A stretch of 64,000 nucleotides of DNA from Vibrio chagasii (GTDB taxonomy: Bacteria > Pseudomonadota > Gammaproteobacteria > Enterobacterales > Vibrionaceae): the NCBI RefSeq assembly GCF_002954585.1, contig NZ_MSCI01000002.1, forward strand, positions 1,590,089-1,654,088, given 5' to 3'. Each line of letters opens with the position of its first letter. Within the stretch, counting starts at the first letter, position 1. The notes beneath the pieces were generated by a model. It had not been told where the DNA came from. It saw nothing but the letters and a program-made list of their open reading frames with translations, and ran no database searches. The translations under genes and the position numbers were made by a program. Of this stretch, positions 1-8,640 are shown in pieces.

Positions 1-1
1 A

Positions 2-739
2 CGTGCAATGCAAAGAAAAGAGTTTGTCCCATACGCTCAACCGATTGTGAACAGTGAAACTCGTGCAATACAAGGCATAGAGATTCTATTGAGGTGGAAA
101 CACCCAGTACAAGGTATCGTGAGACCAGATCTGTTCATTCCTAAGGCTGAAACCTCGGGTCTTATTGTACCTATGACACACCAATTGATGCGGCTCACAG
201 CTATGCAAATTAAGCCTTTCATAGACCAGCTACCTAGAGGTTTCCATGTGGGTATAAACATCTCACCCCAGCACTGTTCGAAAGGCACATTGCTGGAGGC
301 GTGTCAGGAATTTATCGATATTATTGACTGTGACGACGTTACTCTAGTTCTAGAACTCACAGAAAGAGAAGCGCTAAACTACTGCGATTTAACCGATGAT
401 ATTTTCGGAAAGATCAAAGCACTCGGATGCAAGATAGCAATAGATGATTTTGGCACGGGTCACTCCTCATTGGTCAATTTACAAAAAGTAGACCTCGACT
501 ACCTAAAGATTGACCAAACTTTTGTCCGAGACATTGGCGTTGACACAATCACAGGCCACCTACTTCAAAACATGATCACCTTATCGCACGACTTATCTCT
601 AGATGTCATCGCTGAAGGCGTTGAAACAGAGCAACAAGCAGATTATTTAAGAGAGCGAAGCGTCAACTACCTACAGGGCTTCTTGTTCGCTAAACCGATT
701 CCACTTGAAGAGTTTTTGAAGAACCAAACAAGCCGTTGA
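2..739 (+). CDS. EAL-domain cyclic-di-GMP phosphodiesterase (5' end outside window)
   Basis: EAL domains hydrolyse cyclic di-GMP to pGpG. The reading frame is open to the left edge, so the N-terminal (probably sensory/membrane) part is missing and the first visible Met need not be the start. Nearly the whole EAL domain is present: QPIV, then GIEILLRW (the signature reads EIL instead of EAL), NISP, the ELTERE metal-binding segment, IDDFGTGHSSL, LDYLKID, VIAEGVET and YLQGFLFAKP. All the acidic and Lys residues expected of an active enzyme appear in place, so I infer it is catalytic and not a degenerate receptor. It ends with a strong hairpin shared with the convergent AraC gene. Confidence 0.9.
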   Translation, partial: RAMQRKEFVPYAQPIVNSETRAIQGIEILLRWKHPVQGIVRPDLFIPKAETSGLIVPMTHQLMRLTAMQIKPFIDQLPRGFHVGINISPQHCSKGTLLEACQEFIDIIDCDDVTLVLELTEREALNYCDLTDDIFGKIKALGCKIAIDDFGTGHSSLVNLQKVDLDYLKIDQTFVRDIGVDTITGHLLQNMITLSHDLSLDVIAEGVETEQQADYLRERSVNYLQGFLFAKPIPLEEFLKNQTSR

Positions 740-756
740 AAATAGGCAAACAAAGC

Positions 757-789
757 AAGCTGAGAGCATTTGTCTTTTGCTCTCAGCTT
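757..789. terminator. Bidirectional hairpin terminator between the EAL and AraC genes
   Basis: A perfect 12-bp stem (757-768 with 778-789) with a 9-nt loop lies between two convergent genes. It probably terminates both transcripts. Confidence 0.75.
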
Positions 790-801
790 CTAAAAGATGC
801 A

Positions 802-1614
802 TCAACCTCTAAGTAACTCAATAAATCTCGCCGGGCTTCTTCCTGTCATCATCTTAAACATGTGAATAAATGATGATGGGGAGTCATAACCCAGCTCAGA
901 GGAAATCCCGCTAACACTTTTACCCTTTAGCATTTCGTCAATAGCGACATGAACGACGAGCTGACTTTTCCATTGTCGATAACTCAAGTTAGTGTCAATA
1001 CGTATAATTCTTGACAATGTGCTTTCTGAAACGTTTGAAAGCAATGCAAACTCACGCTTTTCCATACTACATATTGACTTAATTCCTACCGAAGATATGC
1101 ATTGAAGCACGCGTCTATCATGAGGCATAGGAGCGCTAGTAAACAGCCGTCTAGCGATTTTCAGACGGTGAAAGACCAAATCAACGAGTAACTTTTGGCC
1201 ACCCTCATCATTACTTGTTGGAATTCTTTCCATCTCAATTAACAGCGATTTTAAGAAAGAATTGATCTCCACAAGCTGCGCTTTGACTGAGCAAAAATCA
1301 AAGATCTCTGAAGGCATGTAAAGGCTAACAAGTTCTACGTTGCTCAACGTTCCCACCGAATGTCTAACGCCAGCCGGAATCAGTACTCCCTGCTGAGGAG
1401 ACACAAGCATCCTCTCCTTGGATCTGTCTAAATACAAAAACAACGCACCTTCTTTCGCATAAAGCAACTGAACCCATGCATGGCTGTGTGCCTGAACATT
1501 TACCCCTTTGGGAATTGAACGAGCGACCACTTTGCATTCGCTGCATAAGTTTTCAAATGACTCTTTCGAAGGTGGGTAGGTTGAAATCATTATTGATAAA
1601 TATTCTCTATTCAT
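802..1614 (-). CDS. AraC-family transcriptional regulator with cupin sensor domain
   Basis: DNA-binding activator/repressor. The N-terminal half looks like a cupin ligand pocket (AHSHAWVQLLYAKEG, then LIPAGVRHSV). The C-terminal third is the double helix-turn-helix of AraC proteins, ending VSGISSELGYDSPSSFIHMF...TGRSPARF. I chose the ATG at 1614; a GTG at 1620 and an ATG at 1590 are alternatives and none has a clear ribosome site. It is transcribed away from panB with about 200 bp between them, so control of panB is a reasonable inference. The inducer is unknown. Confidence 0.85.
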   Translation of the reverse strand: MNREYLSIMISTYPPSKESFENLCSECKVVARSIPKGVNVQAHSHAWVQLLYAKEGALFLYLDRSKERMLVSPQQGVLIPAGVRHSVGTLSNVELVSLYMPSEIFDFCSVKAQLVEINSFLKSLLIEMERIPTSNDEGGQKLLVDLVFHRLKIARRLFTSAPMPHDRRVLQCISSVGIKSICSMEKREFALLSNVSESTLSRIIRIDTNLSYRQWKSQLVVHVAIDEMLKGKSVSGISSELGYDSPSSFIHMFKMMTGRSPARFIELLRG

Positions 1615-1666
1615 TGACACATATTCGATACCGCCTCCATGAGTTGCTCCACTAATCTAGGCGCTA

Positions 1667-1778
1667 CCGGAACCGAACTTGCATTACATTACTATATATA
1701 ACAATAAGATAACCAATCAACCTAATCACATTGACTCCTATCTTATTCGGGAAAACACCTAAATCAGAGTGGTTCCGG
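1667..1778. promoter_or_regulatory. Divergent araC-panB regulatory region with 8-bp inverted repeat
   Basis: CCGGAACC (1667-1674) and its reverse complement GGTTCCGG (1771-1778) lie at the two ends of the divergent intergenic region, one near each gene. This could be a pair of sites for the adjacent AraC protein. The arms are short, so chance is possible. Confidence 0.3.
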
Positions 1779-1818
1779 ACTCTTTGTCACTAAAACGAAA
1801 AACCGTTTAAAGGAAAAT

Positions 1819-2634
1819 ATGGTGAGTACACATACCTCAAAAACAAAAATCACAACCGCTAAGATAAAAAGCATGAAAGGAAAAGGGCGAATAGTGTCAC
1901 TTACTGCCTATACAAAAAACATAACGCAACTAATGGATCCTTATGTCGATCTTATTATTGTTGGTGACTCGCTAGGCATGGTGGCTTATGGCTTTGACTC
2001 TACATTGCCAGTTACCATAGAAATGATGATTTCCCACGGTTCAGCCGTAGTCCGTGGTGCCGAAACATCTTGCGTAATAGTAGATATGCCCTTTGGAAGC
2101 TACCAGGAATCGAAGCAATTAGCTTATAAAAATGCAGCTGAAGTTATGGCTCAGACAGGTGCCCAAGGTATCAAAATCGAAGGTGGCCCCGAAATGCTCG
2201 AAACAGTGGAGTTTCTAATTCAAAGAGGTATACCGGTAATGCCTCATATTGGTCTATGCCCTCAATACGCCAACGTATTAGGTGGCTTTAAGGTTCAAGG
2301 AAAAACACAACACCAAAGGGACTACCTCATCGAAACAGCACGAAAATTCGAAAAAGTTGGATCATTTTCATTACTTGTTGAAGGCGTCGATGAGCTTACA
2401 GCTCGAGAAATCACCCGCTCTGTATCGATCCCGACTATTGGTATCGGAGCTTCACCCGAATGTGATGGTCAGGTGTTAGTGACCGAAGACATGCTTGGTT
2501 TATTCACTGAATATACACCTAAGTTTGTCAAAAAATACATCGACCTAAGCCAGCTGATCAAAACATCATTTAGTGAATATGAACAAGAAGTAAGAAATGG
2601 TGCATTCCCTACTCGTGAGCATTGCTTCGATTAG
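1819..2634 (+). CDS. panB: 3-methyl-2-oxobutanoate hydroxymethyltransferase (ketopantoate hydroxymethyltransferase)
   Basis: Transfers a hydroxymethyl group from methylene-tetrahydrofolate to 2-oxoisovalerate, giving ketopantoate on the route to pantothenate and CoA; cytoplasmic. At 271 residues it has the usual family length. Family active-site residues are visible: D50-S51 in VGDSLGM, D89 in VDMPFGSY, K119 and E121 in IKIEGG, H143 in PHIGL and E188 in LVEGV. An AGGA ribosome site precedes the ATG. PanB usually sits with panC; here it is alone and divergent from an AraC gene, which suggests an additional, separately regulated copy or a role in a different aldol-type reaction. Whether another panB exists elsewhere cannot be seen. 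Confidence 0.9.
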   Translation: MVSTHTSKTKITTAKIKSMKGKGRIVSLTAYTKNITQLMDPYVDLIIVGDSLGMVAYGFDSTLPVTIEMMISHGSAVVRGAETSCVIVDMPFGSYQESKQLAYKNAAEVMAQTGAQGIKIEGGPEMLETVEFLIQRGIPVMPHIGLCPQYANVLGGFKVQGKTQHQRDYLIETARKFEKVGSFSLLVEGVDELTAREITRSVSIPTIGIGASPECDGQVLVTEDMLGLFTEYTPKFVKKYIDLSQLIKTSFSEYEQEVRNGAFPTREHCFD

Positions 2635-2857
2635 TTGGCCTGTTCATTAAAACTCTGGATGCGGAAAATATCAGCGCTAGATCAAACAAAACGTGTATAT
2701 ATCGGCCGTTTTTCGTTCAAACATCACACTTTACCGATTACAAATTTGCAACATCCACAACATAATGTTCATATTCAACCGTCTGCATAACCTTGTAGAA
2801 TATCTTTACTATGAAATAAGGGCTTTTCATTTGTAATGATTCTTCTCGTTTGTATTT

Positions 2858-2883
2858 GCCACCCTTCGGGGTGGCCTTTTTTT
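2858..2883 (+). terminator. Rho-independent terminator with TTCG tetraloop
   Basis: A perfect 7-bp GC-rich stem (2858-2864 with 2869-2875), a TTCG loop and seven T residues (2877-2883). It lies about 220 bp after panB and could end that transcript or an unannotated small RNA starting in the gap. Confidence 0.85.
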
Positions 2884-3034
2884 ATTAAAGCCTCAGATCT
2901 TTATTATGTCTTCTCAAGTACTCACACCGAACTAAATCTACGAAACTATCAACAAAAACTCTTATCTATTAATGCTTTACACACCTTTAGGCTATCTAAT
3001 ATCCTATTCATCTACCTAAAAGTGAGGACTTATC

Positions 3035-3127
3035 ATGTTAAAATGGATCATATTCTTTTTACTACTCAGCAGCACAACTTACGCAGCGGCTTCACTAGAT
3101 CCATTAGGTAATGGGAATATTCTTTAG
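3035..3127 (+). CDS. Putative secreted 30-residue peptide
   Basis: A short frame with a good GAGG ribosome site 8 nt upstream. The product MLKWIIFFLLLSSTTYAAAS... is nearly all signal peptide (Lys, 10-residue hydrophobic core, AxA cleavage motif) followed by about 12 residues, SLDPLGNGNIL. I do not recognise a family. It could be a tiny exported peptide, or the decayed start of a longer exported protein, since its neighbourhood has no other gene. Low to moderate confidence. Confidence 0.4.
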   Translation: MLKWIIFFLLLSSTTYAAASLDPLGNGNIL

Positions 3128-3828
3128 TATTCAAGGACTCACTTAACTAGTTAAGTCTATTGCACTAACACATACAACTTTCGGAAAAATAAAACGACAA
3201 ATTGTAATTATGGTATTCGTCCTAATTTCACGTAAATAGCAGCATTTAAGAATCACTACCTGTTCCCTACTCACTGTATACCTATCCTATAAGATCGCAG
3301 GCAATTTAATTGTTACCCTTTCAATATGTACCATGGTATTTATAGTGTTAAACTCCAGATTACATTCCTACTCTCTAATATATTAATTTTAACATACCGC
3401 TAGATTTTAGGAGCTTATTAAAAGTACGACCATTTGTTGCGTCAAAAACAATAATAAGCGACAACTGGCTGACTAAATATCTTCAAGTAATTAATCAACG
3501 ATATAACCATACACTCAATATATGCCGCTAGTTCCTTATAAATAGTCATTCAACCAATCATTTGTAAAATATTAGTTTGCACAGCTGGCAACACAATAAA
3601 AATAACTATAATCGCGCAACTCTTTAACAAGCCGACAAAGGCATTTAAACAAAGCGTCCTAACTTACTCGTATTTATCCCAATATTTGAATACGCAATGA
3701 TTCAGCTCAGAATCATTGACCGCTCGTAAACAAACGCCTGATTCCAATGTTGGTTTCAGATAAAAAATAAAGTGGCGGTTAAGTTAGAGAGAAATATCAA
3801 TCCCACAATCAAAAACACAAGTCAGCTC
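3128..3828. other. AT-rich intergenic region with a 16-bp palindrome
   Basis: No credible gene. A perfect palindrome, ACTTAACTAGTTAAGT (3141-3156), lies just after the 30-residue peptide frame. The remainder is AT-rich and presumably holds the promoter of the following lipoprotein gene. Confidence 0.5.
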
Positions 3829-5304
3829 ATGCAAAAAAAGAACATTAACAGTTACACTATTTCAATCGCAGCAATGCTATCTATAGCCCTTACCGGATGT
3901 GGCGGCGGCTCAAGCGGTGGAGGCTCGAACGGTAACGGTTCAATTGATCCGGCACCGCTCGTTAAGCTTCCGGCCCTCAAATCATTGAGTAATCCCCAAA
4001 CCAATTTTCAGTCTATTGAGCCTTCTAATTTTGACATTGAGCCCGCAAGCAATACGGCATTAAATAAGATGGCTTACAAAAACCTACAAGGTGACGAGCG
4101 CATATTCGAAGTTGCCTTCCAGCCATGTGAACAGTGTGATGAAGCGGTTATGCCAACGGTTACACGTGTATTCGATATCAACCAGAAGTACACCATGTTC
4201 AACATGAACAACTCAACGGTCGCTTGGAAAGGTAAAACGTATTATGGTAATTACCCAGTCATCATGGACAAAGAAAGTGGTCAGCTTTATCCCATCGTGA
4301 TTGACGGTAAGGTATCGGAATTTGATGCTGAGTTACAAAACGAGAGCCCATTTCTTAGCCAACAGAAACAAGGTGACTTAGCACCAAATGAGACGCTATA
4401 TAGCTTTGACATTACAGACGACGTTCATTGGCACACACAAGGAATCTTCAAGGCAGTACTAGAAAATAATGCTTTTGTATTCAAGACGTTAAAAAGCCGT
4501 GCGCTTGCCGATGAGCGAGACATACAGATTGACGCACAAGGTAATATTCTTGTCGACTATCAAGATCCACATACATCTACAAATCATTCAATAAATTATA
4601 ATCACTATGCCTACATTAAAAATACAGATGAATATCAGGAACTCAATTATTCGGATACACATAGCCGTTATAGGTCTTTTAGGGTAATTGATGGAAAACT
4701 AGCAGGGATCGACCGTGCAGATCCAAACTACTTTTCGTTTGTTAGACCAGTCGGAGACAAGCTAGTCTCGACGCAAAGCCAATACGACATTACTAATTCT
4801 GTAGGCAATACCATCAGCACAAGTAAGCGCAGCCCACAGATTAATGGTTATGATATGAATGTTGGATGCGTCGTGAATCAGTTGAATACCAATAGCTACG
4901 ATTACGTTGGGGAAAGTGCACTCATAGACAAAAGTCGCCCATACTCTTCATTCGATGCGTTGAGAGCCTCGCAACATACATTGTTTTGCGTTGATTACAT
5001 CGAATCTTGGCAGGAGGAGAATGTGACAGTCAAAGTATCGGCATTCGATACTGAAACTCAAACATTCTATGACTTTGATACTGACATAGAGCTTAACAAG
5101 GATTTTTACGCACCAGAAGTTGGTAAATTAACCGCTCACGATGGCGTTGTGGTACAGTCTGACCAGACGGTCATGCTGTACATGAATCGAATAAATAGCA
5201 ATGAAATTGTAGAATTTTACATCAACCCATTTTTAAAGACGGTAGAGCAAAGAACGAATGATGGCTTTATCTCTCCAACGGGGTTCGCTTCTTTAAGTCA
5301 TTAA
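3829..5304 (+). CDS. Gly-rich surface lipoprotein of unknown function
   Basis: About 491 residues from the preferred ATG. A GTG at 3772 would add 19 residues ahead of the signal peptide, so I reject it as start. The lipoprotein signal is clear: QKKN, a hydrophobic stretch, then the lipobox LTGC followed by GGGSSGGGSNGNGS, a flexible tether typical of outer-membrane lipoproteins in Vibrio and Shewanella. The mature part contains paired Cys (CEQC near residue 100 and two later Cys) and many Asp/Asn/Tyr residues; I recognise no domain. A perfect-stem terminator follows, so it is monocistronic. Confidence 0.7.
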   Translation: MQKKNINSYTISIAAMLSIALTGCGGGSSGGGSNGNGSIDPAPLVKLPALKSLSNPQTNFQSIEPSNFDIEPASNTALNKMAYKNLQGDERIFEVAFQPCEQCDEAVMPTVTRVFDINQKYTMFNMNNSTVAWKGKTYYGNYPVIMDKESGQLYPIVIDGKVSEFDAELQNESPFLSQQKQGDLAPNETLYSFDITDDVHWHTQGIFKAVLENNAFVFKTLKSRALADERDIQIDAQGNILVDYQDPHTSTNHSINYNHYAYIKNTDEYQELNYSDTHSRYRSFRVIDGKLAGIDRADPNYFSFVRPVGDKLVSTQSQYDITNSVGNTISTSKRSPQINGYDMNVGCVVNQLNTNSYDYVGESALIDKSRPYSSFDALRASQHTLFCVDYIESWQEENVTVKVSAFDTETQTFYDFDTDIELNKDFYAPEVGKLTAHDGVVVQSDQTVMLYMNRINSNEIVEFYINPFLKTVEQRTNDGFISPTGFASLSH

Positions 5305-5362
5305 GGTTTAATTCCCTCTTCCTTTAGTGAGTTGGAGCGGTGATCTAAACCTACATCATGTA

Positions 5363-5385
5363 ATGCCTGCTCATACAGCAGGCAT
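5363..5385 (+). terminator. Rho-independent terminator after the lipoprotein gene
   Basis: A 9-bp perfect stem ATGCCTGCT/AGCAGGCAT with a 5-nt loop, followed by TTTT. Confidence 0.85.
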
Positions 5386-5401
5386 TTTTGTACTAGGGCG
5401 C

Positions 5402-5599
5402 ATGGTGATTCAGGAGCTTAGGAGCAAAGAGTTACCAGATAACATAGCTGAACAATTTGTAGAAAATGGTAAGCTAATTAGTATCTTGTATGATTGGGCA
5501 TTTAGATCCATAAAGCGAAACACGCTCTGGCTAAGCCATAAAAGGTAAACACCTAAGGTAAAAGCCCTGCTTGATTATCTCACTCAAGAATTGAAATAA
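5402..5599 (+). pseudogene. Remnant of a LysR-type regulator C-terminus
   Basis: Translation gives LPDNIAEQFVENGKLISIL.YDW... and, after an in-frame TAA at 5546-5548, TPKVKALLDYLTQELK and a second stop. This matches the usual end of the LysR effector domain (pocket-closing helix, then P-KV-A-L-D-L). The DNA-binding half is absent, the frame is interrupted, and the piece starts straight after the upstream terminator. It is a 3' relic left by deletion or replacement, not a functional gene. Confidence 0.6.
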
Positions 5600-5612
5600 C
5601 CGGACGCCAATA

Positions 5613-6335
5613 ATGAACACCATTTACCAAATCAGTGATTGCCACCTCTCTGATGAATCCAGCTATAGAAACCTACGTCGAGCTCTTGAATACGTCAATA
5701 ACGATCAAGAATGCGAAGTTATTTTCCTAACAGGTGACATTTGCTGTAACCCCCAACCCGGTGATTATGTTCACTTAGAAACGTTCGTTCGAAACCTTAC
5801 CGACAAATCTATTTATGCGATTGCAGGCAACCATGATGACTCTCGCTTAATGCGTGAAGAGCTTAAAGGTTCGACGATCTGCGTAACCGATAGAGCCAAC
5901 ATTTGTGGGCGAGAGTTTGTGTTTCTCGATTCGAGTTTCAAACCCAAAGACAGCGTTCACCCACTCGGTTCAGGACGTATCGATAATCGAGGTCTGGCCA
6001 AATTAAAAAAACAGCTGAGAAAAGCCAGCCATCCTATCATTGTTATTCACCACCCCATCATCCCTGTCGGTGCCGATTGGATGAAAGCAATCCGCCTTGA
6101 GAACGATTTTTCCATAATGAAAGTGCTTCAGAAATATAGAGTGAGAGAAGTCATTTGTGGTCATGGGCATGATCAAATAACAACGACACAACACGGCATG
6201 ACCCAGTATATGGCACCTTCTACAGCTTACGGGTTCGACCACTCTATTGAGGAGTACAATCGCAGTGATAAGATTGGATTAAGCAAGATCTCCGTATCAC
6301 AACACTCATTTGATTATCTGGCTATCTACCTTTGA
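5613..6335 (+). CDS. Calcineurin-like metallophosphoesterase, CpdA-like
   Basis: Cytoplasmic binuclear metallophosphoesterase of about 240 residues. The metal-ligand motifs are all present in order: SDCH (D9, H11), LTGD (D42), GNHD (N73-H74), IHHP (about 147) and GHGH (about 183). This layout and length match the class III cAMP phosphodiesterase CpdA group, which lowers cAMP, but related enzymes act on other phosphodiesters, so the substrate is inferred only. It converges on the following minus-strand hydrolase with 29 bp between stops. Confidence 0.8.
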   Translation: MNTIYQISDCHLSDESSYRNLRRALEYVNNDQECEVIFLTGDICCNPQPGDYVHLETFVRNLTDKSIYAIAGNHDDSRLMREELKGSTICVTDRANICGREFVFLDSSFKPKDSVHPLGSGRIDNRGLAKLKKQLRKASHPIIVIHHPIIPVGADWMKAIRLENDFSIMKVLQKYRVREVICGHGHDQITTTQHGMTQYMAPSTAYGFDHSIEEYNRSDKIGLSKISVSQHSFDYLAIYL

Positions 6336-6364
6336 ATATGCGTATTTAGGCCAGTGCGCTACGA

Positions 6365-7291
6365 CTAACCAACAAGCCATTCATCTAACACGGAGATGAA
6401 TTTAGGATTTATGAGATAACCAGTAGAAGCGTGCGGGTTGCTTTGCCCGTCACACACATTGAGATTGTAAATTGGATAAATGTCTTTCATTCCACCATTA
6501 ATCAAACCCAGTGTAAGCATCTCTTGAAAGTCATTTTTGATTTTGCTGTCATGAGAGATAAAGTCATCTTCAGCCGACAAGTTCACCCACCTATGAATAT
6601 TCAAAGGGTACTTTTTCATGCCCTCTAAACGGCTCCCTTTCAAGCGCTCTTTCACACTCTCATCACCTAAAGGTGAACCTAACGTAACCAGAAGATCAAT
6701 CTTCTTTTTGGCGCCGTAATCATTTCGGTACTCACTGTAATGAGAGAGTTTCCATAACACGTCATAACTGATCATTGTGCCAAGACTATGTGCTACGATC
6801 ATCACCTCATCTTGGTTATCTAACGCCTCTCTCAACTCCACCATTAATCGATACCTTACGTCGCTGCCAAAGTAGGATTCTTCATACCAATAATGAGTCA
6901 TATCGGGAGCAACTAATGCTATAAGTGGCTCTGCCACTTTCAAGCGACTGAGCACAGAAGAAAAAGTATCGGCAAGCGCCTCTTGCAGAAACCCGGCCTT
7001 GGAAACTTCACCATACGTTTTCTTGTTAAACTGATGGGACTTGTAGCCTTTGAGGTCGATTAAAGCCTGTTGTCGATAGATCGGGTCTTCAGCTGGCTTG
7101 TTCAACAAGGCGTTTGATAAGTCACCAAAATACACGAAGCGCTTCTCTATATTCTGGAAAGCTTGGAGTGAATCAGAGCCGTTACAGTCACGCTGTAACC
7201 CATGTTCGATGGCATCGTACCAGAGTGATTGAAGAGATTCCCTATCAGGCTTTTGTCCCCGACCGTGGATAAATATTATTTTCTTAGCCAT
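6365..7291 (-). CDS. Alpha/beta-hydrolase (lipase/esterase-like)
   Basis: 308 residues. It begins KKIIFIHGRGQKP, the beta-strand plus oxyanion loop (HGRG) that opens alpha/beta-hydrolase folds, and has the nucleophile elbow MIVAHSLGTMISYDV near residue 168 (Ser in AHSLG), followed by VTLGSPLGD. The C-terminal His is probably in NPHASTGY. No signal peptide, so cytoplasmic. The substrate is unknown; similar proteins are annotated only as hypothetical hydrolases. It is monocistronic, with its promoter in the 390-bp gap that also contains RcnR-type boxes facing the other way. Confidence 0.7.
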   Translation of the reverse strand: MAKKIIFIHGRGQKPDRESLQSLWYDAIEHGLQRDCNGSDSLQAFQNIEKRFVYFGDLSNALLNKPAEDPIYRQQALIDLKGYKSHQFNKKTYGEVSKAGFLQEALADTFSSVLSRLKVAEPLIALVAPDMTHYWYEESYFGSDVRYRLMVELREALDNQDEVMIVAHSLGTMISYDVLWKLSHYSEYRNDYGAKKKIDLLVTLGSPLGDESVKERLKGSRLEGMKKYPLNIHRWVNLSAEDDFISHDSKIKNDFQEMLTLGLINGGMKDIYPIYNLNVCDGQSNPHASTGYLINPKFISVLDEWLVG

Positions 7292-7594
7292 ACCTTAAAA
7301 ACCATGTTCACTATCAACATTAATCATCGGGCCGCTATTTTCCTGATAATTAACGAGGAGAGAACCGATTAATTTCGCTTCCCTTGTTTTATGCGGCCTA
7401 CATAACTGAAATGTACCCTCGTTAAACATCAACTTGTCAGTTTTAATGCGTAAATACCCCATACATGAGGGCCTTGAATCACATGGGGAATACTGCCGGG
7501 TCAGGGTGCATCAGTGTCCTTTCAAAACAAGCCAATTCCTATTCTGACACACTGAGATAGGCTCTAAGATTCGGTTATGTACAATAACCACATA

Positions 7595-7629
7595 TACTAG
7601 GGGGTAGTATTTCATACTCAGGGGGAGTA
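7595..7629 (+). promoter_or_regulatory. Two RcnR-type operator boxes
   Basis: TACTAGGGGGTAGTA (7595-7609) and TACTCAGGGGGAGTA (7615-7629) match the established RcnR recognition pattern TACT-G-tract-N-AGTA. They lie 50-85 bp before the gene at 7680, and a third box precedes rcnR itself at 8641. By inference the 7680-8295 pair is repressed by RcnR and induced by nickel or cobalt. Confidence 0.75.
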
Positions 7630-7679
7630 TAGTTTTTTGTAACACACTATCTCACAAACCACGGCTTAAGAGTTTCCAT

Positions 7680-8117
7680 ATGAAAGATGTTAAAGGTGTT
7701 TTCCGCAACCTAGAGAAGATGCTAAGAAAAGCAAACTGGTTCGAGGACGGTTGGGAGATCTATAACCGTGGCGAGTACCTTCAGTTATATAAAGAGACAT
7801 GGTTCAACCAAAAACAGGGCGGTATCCACTTTGAGACCTTTATCGAAGGGCCCCAAATTAAGCAAAAGGCCTTTCCTGTTTGCATGCATGCGGAAGAAGA
7901 CTGTCCTTCCCAAGCAGAATTTATACGCCAGTTTAAAGCACTAGAAAAAGATCGCATTGAAAGTTGGAAAGGCTATAAAACCCAAGACAACAGTTACGGG
8001 ATTTGCCAGAGAACCTTACCCCTAAACTTCAAAAACCTAGAACAGCGCTTGTTCGAGGAATTCAACCGGCTGCGCTCACTTGAAGCCAGTGTAGAGAAAG
8101 TACTAGATAGGCTCTGA
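7680..8117 (+). CDS. Uncharacterised 145-residue protein under RcnR-type boxes
   Basis: A cytoplasmic, charged protein without signal peptide or membrane segment. It contains scattered Cys and His (GIHFETF, PVCMHAEEDC, GICQ) and a helical C-terminus (LEQRLFEEFNRLRSLEASVEKVL). I recognise no family. Its promoter carries two RcnR-like operator boxes, and the next gene, a DUF1289 protein, follows after a single base. The context therefore suggests a role in nickel/cobalt handling in place of the usual RcnA exporter. That is inference from the operator only. Confidence 0.7.
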   Translation: MKDVKGVFRNLEKMLRKANWFEDGWEIYNRGEYLQLYKETWFNQKQGGIHFETFIEGPQIKQKAFPVCMHAEEDCPSQAEFIRQFKALEKDRIESWKGYKTQDNSYGICQRTLPLNFKNLEQRLFEEFNRLRSLEASVEKVLDRL

Positions 8118-8118
8118 T

Positions 8119-8295
8119 ATGAAAAAACAGAAAAGCCCTTGTATTGATATGTGCGATTTTTCACACAATAAAGGGTGGTGTTTAGGCTGCGGTAGAACAC
8201 GAGAAGAGTGTAAGGCTTGGAAATCAATGAAGCCTTACGCTGTTAATGTTCTCAAGAAAGAGCTAGTAAAAAGAAAGGCTCAAATGAACCGCTAA
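8119..8295 (+). CDS. DUF1289 family small Cys-rich protein
   Basis: A 58-residue protein starting one base after the preceding stop, so translationally coupled. It has the DUF1289 signature: SPCIDMCDF, then GWCLGCGRTREEC and W-SM. The four-plus cysteines suggest metal or iron-sulfur binding; the family's function is not established. It shares the RcnR-boxed promoter with the 145-residue gene and converges on rcnR. Confidence 0.8.
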   Translation: MKKQKSPCIDMCDFSHNKGWCLGCGRTREECKAWKSMKPYAVNVLKKELVKRKAQMNR

Positions 8296-8303
8296 ACCAA
8301 GCG

Positions 8304-8579
8304 CTATTTGATGTATGAATCCAATACTTTCAGTACCACTTCCATATCTTCTTCACGCTGAACTTTGTCATCTTCTAGTACCACATGTTCTAGAAGATGA
8401 CCTTTAATGACCTCCCTCATCAAGCCATTCACTGCGCCACGAATCGCTGCGATTTGCTGCAGTACGTCTTGGCACTGTTGCTCGTCGTTATCGAGCATCT
8501 TTTTTAAACCATTGACCTGGCCTTGTATTTTACTAACTCGGGCCTTTAGTTTTTTCTGATCTTTGGCGGTATGTGACAT
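8304..8579 (-). CDS. rcnR: Nickel/cobalt-responsive transcriptional repressor RcnR
   Basis: A 91-residue all-helical CsoR/RcnR-family repressor. From memory it matches E. coli RcnR closely, for example [20 protein letters not shown] and the ending [11 protein letters not shown]. The RcnR metal-ligand set is present: H3, C36, H61 and H65 (family H3/C35/H60/H64 with one insertion), distinguishing it from copper CsoR and formaldehyde FrmR. I take the ATG at 8579 (MSHTAKD...), because His3 needs a free N-terminus; the longer frame to 8609 adds unrelated residues. It is autoregulated by inference (box at 8641). No rcnA exporter is adjacent. Confidence 0.9.
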   Translation of the reverse strand: MSHTAKDQKKLKARVSKIQGQVNGLKKMLDNDEQQCQDVLQQIAAIRGAVNGLMREVIKGHLLEHVVLEDDKVQREEDMEVVLKVLDSYIK

Positions 8580-8640
8580 AACGTAGGTACTCAAGGTAAT
8601 TAAAAACAAGCGGTTAACCTGTAATGTAGCACTTTAGCGA

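Noticed and set aside
2836..3111. 91-codon plus-strand frame across the terminator at 2858
   Set aside because: It runs through a strong rho-independent terminator, has no ribosome site and overlaps the better-supported 30-residue signal-peptide frame.
5613..6335. Assigning the name cpdA
   Set aside because: Motifs fit the cAMP phosphodiesterase group, but substrate cannot be told from sequence and no supporting neighbours are present.
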